Source of the DNA: Thermalbibacter longus | GTDB lineage: Bacteria > Chloroflexota > Chloroflexia > Thermomicrobiales > Thermomicrobiaceae | Assembly (NCBI RefSeq): GCF_023806485.1 | Contig: NZ_JAMSLR010000003.1 | Span: 186,001 to 250,000 of the forward strand | Direction: 5' to 3' | DNA length: 64,000 nt | Shown: positions 26,132 to 34,150 of the stretch, one piece after another | How the letters are laid out: the number at the start of each line of letters is the position of its first letter | Position numbering within the stretch: position 1 is the stretch's first letter | The notes under the pieces: generated by a model | Told to the model about the DNA's origin: nothing | Databases searched by the model: none | Seen by the model: only the letters and a program-made list of their open reading frames with translations | Translations under genes and position numbers: made by a program

Positions 26132-27022
26132 ATGTTGATCGACGTGCACACCCACACGCCTCGTCACCGCGAGCGGCCCCGGGAGGAGCCCGGCAGCTCG
26201 CTCAGCGCGATCTGGCGGCCGGGTCAGCGGATCCCCACCGACTTCACCTGGGCCGACTATCTCGAAGCTCTGGAGCCGGCCGATCGAGCGATCGTGTTCA
26301 ATATCGCCGCCGATCCCCGCGGCGGCCGGATCGACGGATCGGGCATCGAGCAGCTCATGTACGAGGCGCGGCAGGTCAACGACGACACGGCTGCCTTCGT
26401 CCGGGCTTACCCGCACAAGCTGATCGGCTTCCTCTCCGTGCACCCGCACGATCCAGGGGTACTGGAAGAGATCGAGCGGGCGACGCAGGATCTGGGACTG
26501 CGCGGGATCAAGCTCGGCCCCAACTACCAGAACTTCGACCCTCTGGGCCCCGAGGCATTCCGGGTCTACCGGCGAGCGGAGGAGCTGGGCCTGCCGATCC
26601 TGCTCCACCAGGGAACCTCTCCGGTTCAATTCGCCGACCTCGACTACGCCCATCCCCGGCACATCGACCGGGTAGCGATGGCGTTCCCGTCGTTGAAGAT
26701 CATCCTGGCGCACATGGGGCACCCCTGGCAGGCCGATTGCTGTATGGTTATCCGCAAGCACCCGAACGTCTACGCCGACATCTCGGCCCAGTTCTATCGC
26801 CCCTGGTCGTACTACAACGCGCTGCGGCTCGCGACCGAGTGGGGTGTCCTGGACAAGCTCCTCTTCGGCTCGGATTACCCGTTCGCGACGCCTCGCGAGA
26901 CGCTGGATGCGCTCTATCGGGTCAATGACGTGATCGAGGGGACGAAGCTCCCTCCGGTGCCGATCCGAGAACTCGAGCGGATTGCCCAGCGCGATAGCCT
27001 GGCCCTGCTCGGGCTCGCGTAA
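26132..27022 (+). CDS. Amidohydrolase family protein (amidohydrolase_2, metal-dependent TIM barrel)
   Basis: Predicted metal-dependent hydrolase or decarboxylase of 296 residues. It starts MLIDVHTHTPRH, with the HxH metal motif at residues 6-8. It continues with GIKLGPNYQNFDP, a histidine in LPILLHQGTSP, the HMGHPWQADC strand and a late aspartate in LLFGSDYPFATPRET. All are standard for the ACMSD/resorcylate-decarboxylase branch. A GGAAGG site lies before ATG 26132. The gene stands alone, so the substrate stays unknown. Confidence 0.85.
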   Translation: MLIDVHTHTPRHRERPREEPGSSLSAIWRPGQRIPTDFTWADYLEALEPADRAIVFNIAADPRGGRIDGSGIEQLMYEARQVNDDTAAFVRAYPHKLIGFLSVHPHDPGVLEEIERATQDLGLRGIKLGPNYQNFDPLGPEAFRVYRRAEELGLPILLHQGTSPVQFADLDYAHPRHIDRVAMAFPSLKIILAHMGHPWQADCCMVIRKHPNVYADISAQFYRPWSYYNALRLATEWGVLDKLLFGSDYPFATPRETLDALYRVNDVIEGTKLPPVPIRELERIAQRDSLALLGLA

Positions 27023-27046
27023 TGCTCGTTTGTCTCGAACTGCAAG

Positions 27047-27088
27047 CTCCCGCGTCGGCAGTCGCACGAGCTGGGCAAGACGCGGGAG
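27047..27088. terminator. Hairpin between convergent genes, probable shared terminator
   Basis: CTCCCGCGTC (27047-27056) is the exact reverse complement of GACGCGGGAG (27079-27088), with a 22-nt loop. It lies between the amidohydrolase stop and the stop of the convergent methyltransferase. There is no T-run on either side, so factor-independent function is uncertain. Confidence 0.45.
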
Positions 27089-27098
27089 GCTCGCACTG

Positions 27099-28292
27099 CT
27101 AGCTGCCACCCGGCTGCGATGGCGAGCGCGAGGCTGGCACGCCGAGCAGGCGCTGTGGGCGCAGTCCACGCGGGAGCGGCGCGCTGGGGACGCGCTTGCC
27201 GATGACCATCACGCGGAAGCGTCCCATGCCGCCAGGGTCGATGAGGTGCATCGCCGCAGCGCGGGCGGCGAGGTAACCCTCCAGCGTCGTCTCCGGCCGG
27301 CTCTGGAGCTCGACCAGGAGCTCGCCGATACCCGCGTTGGCCAGGAACTCCGCTTGCGTCGTCAGGCCGAGCACTGCTAGGCCGTGCTGGCGAGCTGCGC
27401 GCTCCAGCGCGGTAAAGTCGACGTGGGCGGTGATGTCCTGCTCGCCGACTGCCCGGAACGGGTCGTCGCCGGCGGTGTGGCTCTGATAGGTCTTGAGCGT
27501 GCCGCGCGGAAAGCGATCCGGGTCATAGCGCTCGGCGGCCGGATAGCCATAGTCGAAGACCAGGACGTAGCCGCGCTCGAGGGCACGGGCCACCTCCGCG
27601 GCCCAGCGCTCCATCTCCAGGTTGACCTCAGTGACCTGACCCTCAGCGAGCCGCGCGCCGCTCGCTTCGAGGGAGGCGGCGAGGGCCGGCGTTGAGAGTG
27701 GGCCTGGGATCTCGACGAAGCCTTCTTCGCCCCAGCCCACGTAGAGCTCCAAGAGCTGGTTGCCTCGCCGGGCGACCCGGTGAAACGGCAAAGCGTCGAG
27801 GAATTCGTTCGCCAGCACCGCTCCAGTGAAAGGAGTCCCAGCCTCCGGCTCTTCCAGGAGGTGCTGGAAGCCGGCGGCCGCAAGGCGATCGGAGAGGGCA
27901 GCTAGGGCGGCAGGGCTGCGCTCTTCCGGCTGGTAGCGGAGCGCATCGACCAGCGGCGAGCGGACGCGTGCCAGGCCCTCCAGGAGGGTGAGGGCGAGCG
28001 TGCCAGCGCCGGGGCCGTACTCGCGCAGGGTAAACGGCACAGGGCGGTCGAGCAGGCGCCAGAGCTCGTCGAGCTGCCGGGCGAGCGTCCAGCCGAAGAG
28101 CGGGTGAGCCTCCGGCGCGGTGAGAAAGTCGCCGCCCCGCCCAGCCCGGAGGGCCGTGCGGTAGTAGCCGTGCTCCGGGTGGTAGAGGGCCAGCTCCATG
28201 AAGCGGGCGAAGGTCATCGGCCCGCGCTGCTCGATCTCGGCGCGGATCAGCTCGACCAGTTCGGGGTTGCCGCCTGTCCGTGCTGCGGGCAT
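27099..28292 (-). CDS. SAM-dependent methyltransferase, MidA/NDUFAF7 family (DUF185)
   Basis: Class I methyltransferase of 397 residues from ATG 28292 (GAGAGGTAGGGG site). The family signature is clear: RGPMTFARFMELALYHPEHG, YYRTALRAGRGGDFLTAPE, PLFGWTLARQL and the SAM-binding LREYGPGAGTLALTLLE. Later segments include ANEFLDALPFHRV and VFDYGYPAAERYD. The mitochondrial homologue NDUFAF7 methylates an arginine of a complex I subunit. Bacterial members probably modify a protein too, though the target is not established here. An upstream extension of the frame to 28652 runs through trmH on the other strand and is not credible. Confidence 0.85.
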   Translation of the reverse strand: MPAARTGGNPELVELIRAEIEQRGPMTFARFMELALYHPEHGYYRTALRAGRGGDFLTAPEAHPLFGWTLARQLDELWRLLDRPVPFTLREYGPGAGTLALTLLEGLARVRSPLVDALRYQPEERSPAALAALSDRLAAAGFQHLLEEPEAGTPFTGAVLANEFLDALPFHRVARRGNQLLELYVGWGEEGFVEIPGPLSTPALAASLEASGARLAEGQVTEVNLEMERWAAEVARALERGYVLVFDYGYPAAERYDPDRFPRGTLKTYQSHTAGDDPFRAVGEQDITAHVDFTALERAARQHGLAVLGLTTQAEFLANAGIGELLVELQSRPETTLEGYLAARAAAMHLIDPGGMGRFRVMVIGKRVPSAPLPRGLRPQRLLGVPASRSPSQPGGS

Positions 28293-28394
28293 GGCCCCTA
28301 CCTCTCGCTGCATGAAGTGTAGCGTCGACCCTGGAGTACCCTCTAAGGGGCCGGCGGCGCTCTGCGGAGAAGGCCAGGAGGACAGGGAGGCGCG

Positions 28395-29039
28395 ATGACT
28401 GAACGGAAGCCAGGACGACCGATCACTGAGCGGCGACTCCAGCGCATGCGGGAGGTGCTGGCTCGGCGTCAGCCTGACCTGGCTGTGGTGCTGGAGAACG
28501 TGCACGACCCGCACAACGTCAGTGCCGTACTCCGCTCCTGCGATGCCGCCGGGGTGCTGGCCGTTCATCTGGTGTACACCGTCGAGGAGTTTCCGGAGCT
28601 GAGCGAGAACGTCTCTGGCAGCGCGCTGCGGTGGCTCGATATCGTCGTGCACCCGAGCATCGAGGCGTGCTACCGGGCGCTACGGAGCCAGGGCATGACG
28701 GTCTACGCTACGTACCTGGGGGATCCGGCGAACAGCCATGACCTCTACGAGCTCGATCTGACCCGGCCGACCGCGTTCGTCTTCGGAAACGAGCAGCGGG
28801 GGGTCTCGGAGGAGGCGCTGGCGGCTGCCGACGGCAACGTCGTGGTCCCGATGATGGGGATGGTACGGAGCCTGAACATCTCGGTGGCCTGCGCCGTCTC
28901 GCTCTACGAGGCGGTGCGCCAGCGGCGACTGGCAGGGCAGTACTGCCGCCCCAAGCTGAGCGAGGCCGAGCGGCGGGCCCGGCTGCGCCGCTGGCTGGAG
29001 CGCGAGGGCCGCGCCCTCCCCGAGGAGCTGCTCGAATAA
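28395..29039 (+). CDS. trmH: TrmH family tRNA (guanosine-2'-O-)-methyltransferase
   Basis: SPOUT-fold methyltransferase expected to methylate the 2'-OH of G18 in tRNA. The 214 residues show the TrmH N-terminus (MTERKPGRPITERRLQRMRE), motif 1 ENVHDPHNVSAVLRSCDAAG, motif 2 FVFGNEQRGVSEEAL and the knotted motif 3 VPMMGMVRSLNISVACAVSL. The C-terminal basic extension (RRARLRRWLEREGRALPEEL) is typical of thermophile TrmH. A closely related rRNA 2'-O-methylase is the main alternative. The gene is divergent from the MidA-type gene with 102 bp between. Confidence 0.88.
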   Translation: MTERKPGRPITERRLQRMREVLARRQPDLAVVLENVHDPHNVSAVLRSCDAAGVLAVHLVYTVEEFPELSENVSGSALRWLDIVVHPSIEACYRALRSQGMTVYATYLGDPANSHDLYELDLTRPTAFVFGNEQRGVSEEALAAADGNVVVPMMGMVRSLNISVACAVSLYEAVRQRRLAGQYCRPKLSEAERRARLRRWLEREGRALPEELLE

Positions 29040-29049
29040 CCTTTACGAT

Positions 29050-29421
29050 TCAACCTCTCCCAGACTGATCCGACGCGAGCTTCGATTCGAGGTATGCCTT
29101 CAGCGCCACAGCGTTGTTGTGCTCGGTATCCCGCGCGCTGAAGAGCAGGGTGATCGGTCCCTGCCGGGCCGCTTCCAGTAACGGGCGCCACGACTCCGGC
29201 CGCTCGTCCAGCTCCGCCGCGTAGCGCCGCCGGAACTCATCCCATTTCGCCGGGTCGTGGTCGAACCAGCGGCGGAGCCCATCGCTCGGCGCGACCTCGC
29301 GCAGCCAGCCGTCGAGCAGCATTGCGTCCTTGCGCAGGCCACGCGGCCAGAGCCGCTCGACGAGGAAACGCTGCCCGTCTTCGGCCGCAGGTGGCTCGTA
29401 GACGCGCTTGATCCGAATCAC
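29050..29421 (-). CDS. DUF488 (YeaO-like) family protein
   Basis: A 123-residue protein of the DUF488 family, whose molecular function is unknown. Characteristic segments are IRIKRVYEPP, FLVERLWPRGLRKD, WLREVAPSDGLRRWFDHDP, KWDEFRRRYAAEL and ITLLFSARDTEHNNAVALKAYL. The start is a GTG at 29421 behind GGGAGG; the longer frame to 29721 is not supported. It converges on trmH, the two stops lying about 10 bp apart. Confidence 0.85.
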   Translation of the reverse strand: MIRIKRVYEPPAAEDGQRFLVERLWPRGLRKDAMLLDGWLREVAPSDGLRRWFDHDPAKWDEFRRRYAAELDERPESWRPLLEAARQGPITLLFSARDTEHNNAVALKAYLESKLASDQSGRG

Positions 29422-29632
29422 AGTCGCCTCCCGGCGGTTATCATCTCCCCTGCATGATCTTACCTGCTCCCCTGCCTGGCTATGAGTTCGCACAGTGAGC
29501 TTCCCCTGGCCGAGCGGCCAGAGCGAACTACTTGTCGCAGCACGAAACCAGGTCAACCCTCCGAGTGCGGAGGAGACCTCGTGGCGCGCGAGCCGGAGCT
29601 GATGATGTGGCTGAGGCAACGCTGATGCAGGC

Positions 29633-30118
29633 TCAATCGTCGTCGCTGGCCCGGCCCATCGCCTGCTGGCCCGATTCCTTCGCCACGCTGAGCCGCTCCT
29701 CGAGTCGACGGAAGAGGACAACCGTGACGATGCCGATCAGCGTGCCGACGATTGCGATCAGGTAGTAGCCGGCTCCCACCAGCATGCCGATCGCAGCGGC
29801 GACCCAGATACCGGCAGCCGTGGTGAGCCCGTAGACACGATCGCGAGCGCGCAGGATCATGCCACCGCCGAGGAAGCCCACCCCGGTCACGATGGTCGAG
29901 CCGATGCGCGAGGGGTCGATCAACCCGCCAGCGGTGGGCTGGCTGAAGTCCTGAGCCAGCAGCATCGAGCCAACCATAAACAGCGCGGCGCCCTCGGCCA
30001 CCAGCATATGCGTGCGAAGTCCCGCCGGCTTGTCGCTGAGCTCGCGCTCGAACCCCAGCGCGCCACCGAGGAGGGTAGCGAGCACGAGGCGGAGAACGGC
30101 CTCAGTTTCGGAGAGCAT
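29633..30118 (-). CDS. MgtC/SapB family membrane protein
   Basis: A 161-residue integral membrane protein with about four or five helices. It starts MLSETEAVLRLVLATLLGGA and carries the conserved LGFERELSDKPAGLRTHMLV, the VTGVGFLGGGMILR motif and the GLTTAAGIWVAAAIGMLVGA helix. MgtC proteins are linked to growth at low magnesium and, in pathogens, to inhibition of F-ATPase. This short form lacks the C-terminal ACT-like domain. A GAGGAG site precedes ATG 30118. Confidence 0.9.
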   Translation of the reverse strand: MLSETEAVLRLVLATLLGGALGFERELSDKPAGLRTHMLVAEGAALFMVGSMLLAQDFSQPTAGGLIDPSRIGSTIVTGVGFLGGGMILRARDRVYGLTTAAGIWVAAAIGMLVGAGYYLIAIVGTLIGIVTVVLFRRLEERLSVAKESGQQAMGRASDDD

Positions 30119-30382
30119 GGTTCACTCCTCTAACTCCGGGGGTTGGGAGGGGATGTCGTCACGGCCAGCAGTGCTTGGCGCCGGTGCGGCGACGATCGCT
30201 GCTCCGTCTTCGATGCCGGTCCGGCGTCACGATGCTGATCAGCAGCGAGCGCGCTCGTGCCCCACCGTGCGGTGACCGAGAATAGTCACATCTCTCAGAT
30301 TATGGTCCAGTAGAGCCGCGCAGGCAAACCGTCGCAATCAAGTGGCCCCGGCGCCACTTGCCAGCATAGGTCCTGTCCCTCG

Positions 30383-31372
30383 TCACGGCTGCACGAGGAC
30401 CACGGTGTAGTAGTGGATCCCGTCGGCGCTCACCTGCTCGGCCACGCCGAAGCGGCTGAACCGCCCATCGAGAATCACCGCGTGGTGAGCCGGGCTGGCC
30501 AGCAAGGACCGGGCAGCCTCCGCCGCTGTCTCCTCGAGCGGATAGTTGTTGCGCTGGATCGTCTCGCCGGCGTAGCTCCAGGGGACGCCCCACTGTCCCA
30601 GCAGGTCGAACACCGTGGTGCCCTCGGGCGATGTGTGGGAGAAGTAGCTCCGCTTCGCCATATCATCGCTGCGGAGCTGAGCGATCTGGGTAAGCATCGG
30701 GTCGTACTGGAGCGGGGCGAGGCCTGCCTGCTGGCGCGCCTCATTCAGTAGGATCGCGAGCTGCTGGGACAGCGAGACTGCGCTGTACTGCACGTCTCGC
30801 GCGCGCTGCTGCCAGACCACCTGGCCGAGCAGGCCGAGCAGCACCTCGTTCGCAGTGCCGGCGAACTCTGGGTGGTACTCGAAGCGAGCACGCTCGAAGT
30901 ACTGGATCAGCACGCCGCCCTCCCAGACGGCCTCGGTGATCGGGTAGCCGAAGATGCGAACCCCGCCTCGCGACTCCCAGTAACTGAGGAACTGCGGGGC
31001 GATGTTGTGGCCAGTCTCCGGGATGTAGTGCTGGCCATCCAGTGGAGCGACGGCTGAGAACGAGTGCCCCTCCTGCTCGGCGACCTCCCGGCCGAGCAAG
31101 CCGAGCAGCACCTCGTGCTCAGTACCCGCATATTCCGGGTGATATTCGAAGCGCTGGCGCTCGAAATACTGGACGAGGCGCCCGTCCTCGATCACGGGGG
31201 GGCTGATGGCGTGCCCGAAGGTCGAAAGGCCGCCGTAGCCTGCGTAGAAGCGCTGGAAGACCGGAGCGACCTCGTAGCCAGTGGGAGACGCCGCGCTCGC
31301 GGGGCCTGGCACGAGCAGGGTCGCCACGATGATCCCGACGAAGAGGACGAGCCAACGGCGGTAGATCGTCAC
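30383..31372 (-). CDS. Secreted CAP-domain (SCP/PR1-like) protein with two internal repeats
   Basis: Exported protein of 329 residues from GTG 31372, which has a strong GGTGAGGTGAG site. Residues 5-27 form a signal peptide ending ASA. Two repeats of about 65 residues follow (about 37-100 and 125-190), both containing an F/Y-rich core: VQYFERQRFEYHPE and IQYFERARFEYHPE, each ending VLLGLLG. The C-terminal CAP domain (about 215-329) has LNEARQQAGLAPLQYDP, SYFSHTSPEGTTVFDLL and HHAVILDGRFSRFG. Such repeats are common in Chloroflexota exoproteins and may bind cell-surface polymer. Biochemical activity is unknown. Confidence 0.85.
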   Translation of the reverse strand: MTIYRRWLVLFVGIIVATLLVPGPASAASPTGYEVAPVFQRFYAGYGGLSTFGHAISPPVIEDGRLVQYFERQRFEYHPEYAGTEHEVLLGLLGREVAEQEGHSFSAVAPLDGQHYIPETGHNIAPQFLSYWESRGGVRIFGYPITEAVWEGGVLIQYFERARFEYHPEFAGTANEVLLGLLGQVVWQQRARDVQYSAVSLSQQLAILLNEARQQAGLAPLQYDPMLTQIAQLRSDDMAKRSYFSHTSPEGTTVFDLLGQWGVPWSYAGETIQRNNYPLEETAAEAARSLLASPAHHAVILDGRFSRFGVAEQVSADGIHYYTVVLVQP

Positions 31373-31874
31373 TTCACTCACCTCACCGGTTACTGCCACC
31401 TTCGCTCGCTGCGGTGGCATACCCGGGAGGCTGGGCCACCGGAGGCTCAGTCCTCGTAGAGCTGGCAACCTGGCGATCTCCCATCGTCCGAGAGACCCAT
31501 GGCTTTGCGCCCCCGCCTCGCGACGGGTTTGCCCCTGCAGCTACTGCGAGTATTGAGGGGCGAGCCTCTCGCTACGATGGGCTATCTGGCCTGATCCCAG
31601 ATGCGACGATGGGGGACTCGTGAGGCGGTACCTTTGGGTGACCACAGGATGGGGTCGCCGGCGGTGCCTGCCAGGGTCAGTTGTGGAAGAGGCTTAGATC
31701 GTGACGGAGCCTCAATCATCGGCACGAGGGTTGATCGCGGGCTTGCCTGCTGAGGCAGGCTGTGGCCGGAAATGCCCTAGCCGGAGCATTGTACGGGCGA
31801 AGAATCGCCGCTCTCGGATTGGCCCAGAGCGAGACAGCGTGGCGACAATGAAGACGCGCCTTGCAGTGAGGTGG
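31373..31874. other. Noncoding stretch, possibly including a structured leader of the CAP gene
   Basis: About 500 bp without a credible gene. On the minus strand close to the CAP gene, GCCACC and GGTGGC arms (near 31401-31424) can form a hairpin, and CCTCCGG and CCGGTGAGG blocks lie nearby. These superficially recall a riboswitch, but no known aptamer core was matched. The part from 31450 to 31874 shows nothing that can be named. Confidence 0.35.
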
Positions 31875-32102
31875 CTACTTTCCGCGCTCCTTGCGGATCC
31901 CCTTGAAGGGCTTCCCGTCGGACTTTTGGCCGAGGAATTCCCCAGTCTGAGTGTCCCGCTTTGTCCAGGTCCCCGTCGCCGGATTGAAGACCTGGCTTCG
32001 CTTTCGTACCGAGCCACGGCGGAAGTTCTTGCCCGTATTCCTCGCCACCGGATTAGCCTCCGTACCTTCTGCGGTTTCGGCTGGTCGCTCTTGCCTTGAC
32101 AT
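31875..32102 (-). CDS. Small basic conserved-type protein (75 aa), unknown function
   Basis: A lysine/arginine-rich protein with a compact core FNPATGTWTKRDTQTGEFLG followed by QKSDGKPFKGIRKE. I recall similar NP-TG-x-W-x-KRDT...DGKPFKGVRKE short proteins in many bacteria, always of unknown function, so the frame is likely real. ATG 32102 is preceded by AGGA at proper spacing. It is transcribed divergently from the XRE-ImmA gene with 71 bp between, so it may share its control region and belong to the same module. Confidence 0.6.
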   Translation of the reverse strand: MSRQERPAETAEGTEANPVARNTGKNFRRGSVRKRSQVFNPATGTWTKRDTQTGEFLGQKSDGKPFKGIRKERGK

Positions 32103-32146
32103 GATATCCTGGTCTCGTTAAGATTCGCAAGTGAGGTGACATGCAG

Positions 32147-32159
32147 TAACGCTACGTTA
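32147..32159. promoter_or_regulatory. Inverted repeat, probable operator of the XRE-ImmA/PIN module
   Basis: TAACG-CTA-CGTTA is a perfect 5-bp inverted repeat centred 21 bp before the XRE-ImmA start, and a further CGTTAA copy lies at 32116-32121. Position and symmetry fit autorepression by the helix-turn-helix protein encoded just downstream. Confidence 0.5.
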
Positions 32160-32173
32160 ATGGAGATCGCGTA

Positions 32174-33343
32174 ATGGATTACGGGCGGCTGGGACTGCAG
32201 TTGCGCCGTGCTCGCGAGTATGCGCGGATGACGCAACTGGAAGCAGCGACTCAACTCGGCATCACGGGAGCGGCGTTGAGCCAGTACGAATCCGGCAAGC
32301 GTCGGATCGATGCGCTCACGCTCGAGCGGCTGTCCCGGCTCTATGGTGTGCCGCTAGCATTCTTCTTCCATGGAAAGACCATTCGGCACGATTGGGAAGA
32401 GTCCCTGCGCGCGAAGACACCTACCCTTTCCATCCAGGGTAAGGCAGGAATCGGCAGGCTGATCGAGCGCGTCCGAGATCTGGAGTACCTGTACCGCATT
32501 ACCGGAACGTTGTCCCCGAGCACATTCCATTCGCCGTTTGAGCCGCTCCACCATGAGGGTTTCAGTGAGCACGATGTCGTTGATTGGGCTGAGAAGGCAC
32601 GTCGATACTTCGATGTGGGCCACGCACCGTTACCCGATGTGCGCAGCTTTCTGGAGCGACAGGGATACCATGTGTTCATGGTTCCGCTTGGTCAGCAGCC
32701 AGACGATCTCTCGGGACTTTTCTTCATACACCCACAACTCGGTCCGATTGTGGCGGTGAACGAGGATCACCACATCGCTCGCCGCCCGTTCACCCTGGCG
32801 CACGAGCTTGCCCACGGACTCTTTCACTATGATCGCCCTGCTATCCTCTGCCGGAGTTCGGATCAGGACCCGCTTGAACGATTCGCTGATCGCTTCGCCT
32901 CTCACTTCTTGGTGCCGACCGAGGCGCTGCACGAGTGGCTGCGTGACCGGCGAATTCAGAAGGTCGAGCGTCCCGAGGAGGTTGTCCACCTCGCACGCTA
33001 TTTCGGTGTCAGCTACCTGATGATGCTCCGTCGCCTGAGAGAGGTACGGGGCCTCGGCGTGCCGGAAGAGCGGCTTCGCTCGGTCAAGCCGGTGGCGCTA
33101 GCAAAGAGCCTGGGATATCCGGTTGCACCGTACGAGTTCGGTGACCAACCGCTCCCGCTCGAGGAGCGTGTGCCTCGCATCTACCTGGATCTGGCCTACC
33201 GTGGAGCTCTGGAGGGGCAGATTTCGGTGAGCCGAGCCGCGGAGCTCCTCGGGGTGAGCGATATCGAGCTGGAGGAGCGGCTCGAACAGCTCGCGGAGGC
33301 TCAGGCCGCTCCTGCAACCGAGGCGTTGGAGATTTATGCCTGA
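32174..33343 (+). CDS. XRE family regulator fused to ImmA/IrrE-type metallopeptidase
   Basis: A 389-residue two-domain protein. The N-terminal XRE helix-turn-helix (about 4-60) reads RRAREYARMTQLEAATQLGI and LSQYESGKRRIDALTLERLS. The ImmA/IrrE zinc peptidase domain (about 165-290) has the HExxH motif FTLAHELAHGLFHYD, with a downstream FADRFASHFLVPTE helix. Proteins of this design act as antitoxins or as derepression proteases in toxin-antitoxin pairs and mobile elements. The PIN-like gene overlaps its 3' end by 8 bp, which supports a toxin-antitoxin module. The operator-like repeat upstream suggests autoregulation. Confidence 0.88.
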   Translation: MDYGRLGLQLRRAREYARMTQLEAATQLGITGAALSQYESGKRRIDALTLERLSRLYGVPLAFFFHGKTIRHDWEESLRAKTPTLSIQGKAGIGRLIERVRDLEYLYRITGTLSPSTFHSPFEPLHHEGFSEHDVVDWAEKARRYFDVGHAPLPDVRSFLERQGYHVFMVPLGQQPDDLSGLFFIHPQLGPIVAVNEDHHIARRPFTLAHELAHGLFHYDRPAILCRSSDQDPLERFADRFASHFLVPTEALHEWLRDRRIQKVERPEEVVHLARYFGVSYLMMLRRLREVRGLGVPEERLRSVKPVALAKSLGYPVAPYEFGDQPLPLEERVPRIYLDLAYRGALEGQISVSRAAELLGVSDIELEERLEQLAEAQAAPATEALEIYA

Positions 33344-33965
33344 GTTCATTCTCGATACGGTGGTGCTGCGCGTGATGTCCTTCGCTCACCGCGATGGCTT
33401 GGACATACTACTTCAGGCCCTAGGGATCCAGGTTATGCGGTGCCCGGCCGAGGTCTATAACCGGGATGAGGACGCTGTACCGCTCGGGGACCCGGACGAC
33501 TCTCTCAGCGAACTGGCACGCGGCTTGCGCTATGCCCGCCGGCAGCTCCAGGAGCAGGCACACGCGCTCAACCGCTACCGTACATGGCTCTGCAATGCGA
33601 CCCAGATCGTTCAGCATTTGAACCAGGGAAGCCTCATTATCGATCCGCTTCTACTAGAGGAACTGCCCCGCCGTGAAGATCTGAGGAATCTCTATGGGAT
33701 CGGCCGCGGGGAAGCGGCAGCGCTGACCCTGGTAGAGCGCTACCACCCGGATGCAGTTTTCCTCTCCTCGGATAAGCAAGCCTGCAGCGTCTCGCAGCGG
33801 CTCGGCTTTCCCCACCTTACGCTCTACGACGTGCTGGACCAATGGGTCAGCCGAGTCAGCCCTACGCGCGGGCTGTTCGACGTGGTGGTGAGCGGTATGG
33901 AGATGGCGCGATTCAAACCGGACGCACAGCGCATCGCCGAACTTCGGCATCGACTGTGGAGGTAA
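33336..33965 (+). CDS. PIN-like domain protein, probable toxin partner of XRE-ImmA
   Basis: A 209-residue protein translated from ATG 33336, 8 bp inside the preceding gene, with TGGAG upstream. PIN-type acidic residues can be placed in the N-terminal strand FILDTVVL, in GRGEAAALTLVERYHPDAVF and in LSSDKQACSVSQRLGF, the usual positions of the metal-binding D, E and D. A long charged insertion (about 50-110) sits between the first and second motif. PIN proteins encoded beside XRE-ImmA proteins have been predicted as RNase toxins. That role is inferred here from architecture and overlap. Confidence 0.7.
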   Translation: MPEFILDTVVLRVMSFAHRDGLDILLQALGIQVMRCPAEVYNRDEDAVPLGDPDDSLSELARGLRYARRQLQEQAHALNRYRTWLCNATQIVQHLNQGSLIIDPLLLEELPRREDLRNLYGIGRGEAAALTLVERYHPDAVFLSSDKQACSVSQRLGFPHLTLYDVLDQWVSRVSPTRGLFDVVVSGMEMARFKPDAQRIAELRHRLWR

Positions 33966-34150
33966 GATCTGAAGGCAACGCCGCGATATCCGTTCACCAC
34001 TGATGCCAGCCGTTTGGCCGGAAGTGATCCTGTGGCCGGTGCATCCCACCACCGGGCAGACTTTCCAAGGGATCTTCCTGCTCCAGGCTAGAGTACCCCT
34101 CGCTCGTCCGTACTTACCTCGTCACTCCCCGTTTTCGAGTCCGCGGAACT

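Noticed and set aside
31373-31520. Possible c-di-GMP-type riboswitch before the CAP gene
   Set aside because: CCTCCGG and AACCGGTGAGG blocks recall the GEMM core, but the conserved 5' part is missing and the pairing does not fit; kept only as a possible structured leader.
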